Source of the DNA: Chanos chanos
Taxonomy: Eukaryota > Chordata > Actinopteri > Gonorynchiformes > Chanidae
Assembly (NCBI RefSeq): GCF_902362185.1
Contig: NC_044503.1
Location: 27,390,984 to 27,454,983 of the forward strand
DNA: 64,000 bases
Direction: 5' to 3'
The position numbers and the translations under genes were made by a program. This document shows positions 60,958 through 64,000 of this stretch, in pieces. The first letter of the stretch is position 1; each line of letters starts with the position of its first letter. Below the pieces are notes generated by a model. It saw only the letters and a list, made by a program, of their open reading frames with translations. It ran no database searches and was not told where the DNA came from.

Positions 60958-61350
60958 TCAGACCAAAGCAACAGCACTAGCAAGCATATCGCCTGGATTA
61001 TCCAGAGGCAGGCGTCTAACACCTGTGCTTGCAGTAACGTCTTGGACATCTTCCACATGAACACAGTGTTCAGTCAGTCTCAAACAATTTAAAACTTTGA
61101 CGTCCATGTCTGTGTCTTCAAGAGCACTTATCCGCCCAAGTATTTCCAAAAAGTCTTCAGTATGAGCCAAAATAGTGTCCGCTGATAAACCATGTCGATC
61201 AATTTGATCTGCTAAGGACAGCATGGTATCTCAGAGCCCACTGAAGTCTACCATATCTACCATTTGATTACCAATGGCTTTATCGATCGTACTGCAATCC
61301 GACGGCTTAACTACTTTTTTTATTGAAAATGACCAAATGTTGAAGTATAT
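60958..61350 (-). pseudogene. Unrecognised broken open frame
   Basis: The minus strand reads an 88-codon frame from 61224 to 60958 (M-L-S-L-A-D-Q-I-D-R-H-G-L). The same frame continues upstream beyond one in-frame stop with V-K-P-S-D-C-S-T-I-D-K-A-I-G-N. Composition looks protein-like: amphipathic, balanced, L-E-D-T-D-M-D. I do not recognise the family. It could be a relic of a mobile-element protein or of a retrocopied gene. Confidence 0.35.
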
Positions 61351-61526
61351 TGATCATGTATCTTTTCGTGCTGCAAAAAAAAGTGAGTCCTATAAATTGT
61401 CCATTTGCTTTTTGTTAGTTCATAATTAACGAGTTAACTCTTTTCCCCCCACAGGGGATTGATATGTATATTTTATATTGAGTATTTACAAAAAATGCAT
61501 TTCTTTTCAAGGAATGACCAGTTGTC

Positions 61527-63842
61527 ATGGAGTTCGCGAACAGGCCAGTCAGTGTTGTGGAAGATGGGAGTGTGGAAATGGATATTCAACTGAATGATTC
61601 CATTGGTGTTCCATTGCATTCCAATGAGCCTTCTGAGATGACGTCAGCACTGACTGTACCTATAGTAATCACAGCAGACTTGAAAGAGGCAAAATCAGAT
61701 AGTGGTATCCTTAAAGAAGCAAAACTGGACTTCCAGGCCTTCCCCGATCTTATTATAGAGCCAATATCTCCTGTAGAGGAAACAGCAGAGCAGAGTGCTT
61801 TCCCATCAGAACTTTGTGTGGCAAATATTACAGACAATCCTGGTGATCCTGAAGATGCACAGATTGAACCAAAACGTCTTAAAGAAGCATCATCTTGTAT
61901 AGATGTCCCTAAGGACATCTCACATGAGCCCATTCAGAGTTGTTCGAAGCTACTTAATACCACTACCAGTTTACAGGCTACAGCTGAACATAATACCCAC
62001 AACAAGGTAGCCTCTGTGACCAGTAACCACACCAAGGGAGCTGTTGAGAAGTCATCAACAACAGGTATGACTGTGCCCAGTCTGCAAACATCCGGTCCCA
62101 CACCTACTAAAGATACAGGAGAAAAGACAACTTCAAGAGACCCAACACTGGAATCCAGTAGACCTGGAAATCCAGGACAAACCAAAGAGGATAAAGATGC
62201 AAAGAAGAACATTCCACCAAAACGAGACAGAATGGATCCTCTGAAGTTGGACATGTCCAAAACCTCTGTCATGCCTCTCACATGTATGTATCAAATTGCC
62301 CTCTTCAGTGTTGTGTTTTTATCTTAAGTGTTGCAGTTGTACTCATTAGAGAAAATTAACTGCTTTCCTAAATAATTTCTTTTTCAAAGTAATGTTATTG
62401 TATATGTGGAAATCATGGTTTGAATCCCAGGTGCACCACACTAGCTGACTTTTGCTTGGGCTCCATTGGAAGGCAACGTGGCATATTCCCTTTGATGAGT
62501 GTTTCAGCCAGGGTCATTTTCCCTCTCATTCCGTAGCAATGGTAACTGACTGCCAGTTGCTTATGTATATGCAGGCATCGGTGCTCACATAGTGCAATCC
62601 TCTGAACAATTTACACAGCGCAGTAATGGTGCAGAGCTTAAACAATTACATTTTACTTCACTAATGAGCTAATGATTTTATCCAGACGATCGTTTACCAG
62701 AGGTCACACACATCTTGAGCATCACTGCAGTTAAGCACCTTGCTAAGGGACCAATCAGCAGTGAGCCGCCATGCTAGGGGTTTGAACCAGTAACCCTCAG
62801 TTAATTTGGCTGGGCCATTTATCACCCAGAAAGATGTTTTATTTGATGTGTGTTTCATTCTGTTGGTTAACATTGCTGGGCAGTTTTTATTGGTTTAGGT
62901 GTTCCTAACCTCTGTACTGTACCTCTGGAGCCACCATGATTTTAATCATCATGTTTGAGATTCAAACCTACAACCTTTAGTTACTTGTCCATTTTTCAGT
63001 GGAAAGACTCCACTTATCATGTGTAGATCATGCAACGTTTAAGCAGAAATATTACACACAGATAGGGATCTAACCCATTGTCTTCAGATAACAAGACCAG
63101 CACCTTACCCCTTGGCCACTGTGCCTAGTACATGTGTGTTGAATAATATAGTGAGTACTTCACACACATTAGAGGATGTGTAGGTCCTGCTCACCTAGAC
63201 TGTGGTAGCTGCTATGGAACAGGAGGAGAGATAGTAGGTAACTGGACAACCTATGGTGGGGTGAAAAGGTAATGAAAGTGTATTAATGTATTTTTTCTGG
63301 TTTTATTCTCCGTGCATCTCTAGCATCTCAACTATCACTACAGTGCCTTGAGTGTCACATCATCTTCAGTGACAGCAAGACTAAACAAAGGCATCTCAAA
63401 ATGAGCCACCCAGCTGAGTATGAACAGTGCATGCTGGGAGATGCACTCTTTGCTTGCTATGTCTGTGACCGACATTTTACCTGCTCCTCTGATCTCATGG
63501 CACACCAACGAGCTCACAAGGAAAAGCAGCCGTATAGGTGTCCAATCTGTGGGGAGGGGTTCAGGCGGTTGTCTGAGCTTACACTTCACAAGAAGGCCCA
63601 CTTTGGCAAGGATGGATACACTTGCTCGGACTGTGGCAAATCCTGCAAAACCCTGACTCTCCTGAAGTATCACACCCGTACCCATACAGGGGACAGGCCA
63701 TATGTTTGCAAAGAATGTGGAAAAAGGTTCAGCATGCCAAAAGCTCTACAGAAACATTTGGATTTACACACACAAAATGAAACTGAGGGCATTAGAGAGC
63801 AGTCAAACACTTCAGCCAACTCCAAGAAAAAGAGGGATAGTG
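61527..63842 (+). CDS. C2H2 zinc-finger protein, 5' part (zinc-finger gene 4, runs off the window)
   Basis: Exon 61527-62283 encodes about 252 residues of Ser/Thr/Glu-rich sequence starting M-E-F-A-N-R-P-V with no fold I can name. An acceptor TTTTCAAG at about 61511 precedes it, so a 5' untranslated exon is likely. Exon 63324-63842 joins in phase 1 and encodes five fingers: L-Q-C-L-E-C-H, F-A-C-Y-V-C-D, Y-R-C-P-I-C-G, Y-T-C-S-D-C-G and Y-V-C-K-E-C-G. A TGDRP linker separates the last two. It ends at a G|GTAAGT donor in phase 1, so more exons lie to the right of the window. Probable DNA-binding regulator; orthology not assigned. Confidence 0.85.
62284..63323 (+). other. Intron of zinc-finger gene 4 with repeat remnants
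   Basis: Contains words typical of fish SINE-like repeats, such as TTAAGCACCTTGCTAAGGG and GGTTTGAACCAGTAACC near 62730-62800. No second gene. Confidence 0.5.
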
Positions 63843-64000
63843 GTAAGTGGTGTTCTGTCTGTGTATTATTGTCTATTATCGTTGTTATTAGACTCATATA
63901 AGGGAAATATAGCAAAGAGTATCAATACCTTGCTCATTTTTTAATTATTGTCATTTTGGGAAATTAGCCCCGCTCCTCTTTCTTCTGTGAAGATAACATT

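Overview
The window is vertebrate, almost certainly teleost fish. Its genes have introns with GT/AG junctions, the trypsinogens have the standard five-exon vertebrate structure, the repeats are fish-type Tc1, hAT and SINE elements, and there are large C2H2 zinc-finger genes with one giant last exon. I cannot name the species.

Layout. Positions 1-6650 hold decayed mobile DNA: a hAT end, a hAT/ZBED transposase relic, a tRNA-type SINE, a foldback element and a LINE ORF1 relic. They also hold an exon-like segment (2335-2505) that recurs at 31776-31945. Positions 6653-31128 are a tandem array of six units of about 4.02 kb. Each unit carries one intact trypsinogen gene on the minus strand, a GTA/TAC triplet repeat and a dead Tc1 transposon upstream of the trypsin promoter. 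Units 2 and 3 are almost identical. The trypsin 1 region also carries a 796-bp non-autonomous hAT insertion, while the matching site is empty in the other five units.

Positions 32.6-63.8 kb hold plus-strand genes: a Myb/SANT-like DNA-binding protein with a Gln-rich tail, a zinc-finger protein of 1286 aa, a zinc-finger protein of 1550 aa, and a further zinc-finger terminal exon with no obvious first exon of its own. These are followed by a single canonical trypsinogen (57.3-59.4 kb) and a fourth zinc-finger gene that runs off the right edge. The zinc-finger coding exons are joined by phase-1 introns, and three of the proteins end in the same type of finger, H-Y-x-x-H-A-x-G-(E/D)-hydrophobic-stop.

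Main observation. All six array trypsins have Asn at chymotrypsin position 193 (Asn-Asp-Ser-Gly-Gly-Pro) where nearly all S1 proteases have Gly. The catalytic triad, specificity Asp189, all twelve cysteines, splice sites and reading frames are otherwise intact. The unlinked-strand trypsin at 57 kb has normal Gly193. This looks like an expanded class of trypsins with an altered oxyanion hole, and Asn193-Asp-Ser195 also spells an N-glycosylation sequon over the catalytic serine. A second notable inference is that the orphan zinc-finger exon at 54,280 may be an alternative last exon of the gene that starts at 45,511, since the phases match and no first exon is visible between them.
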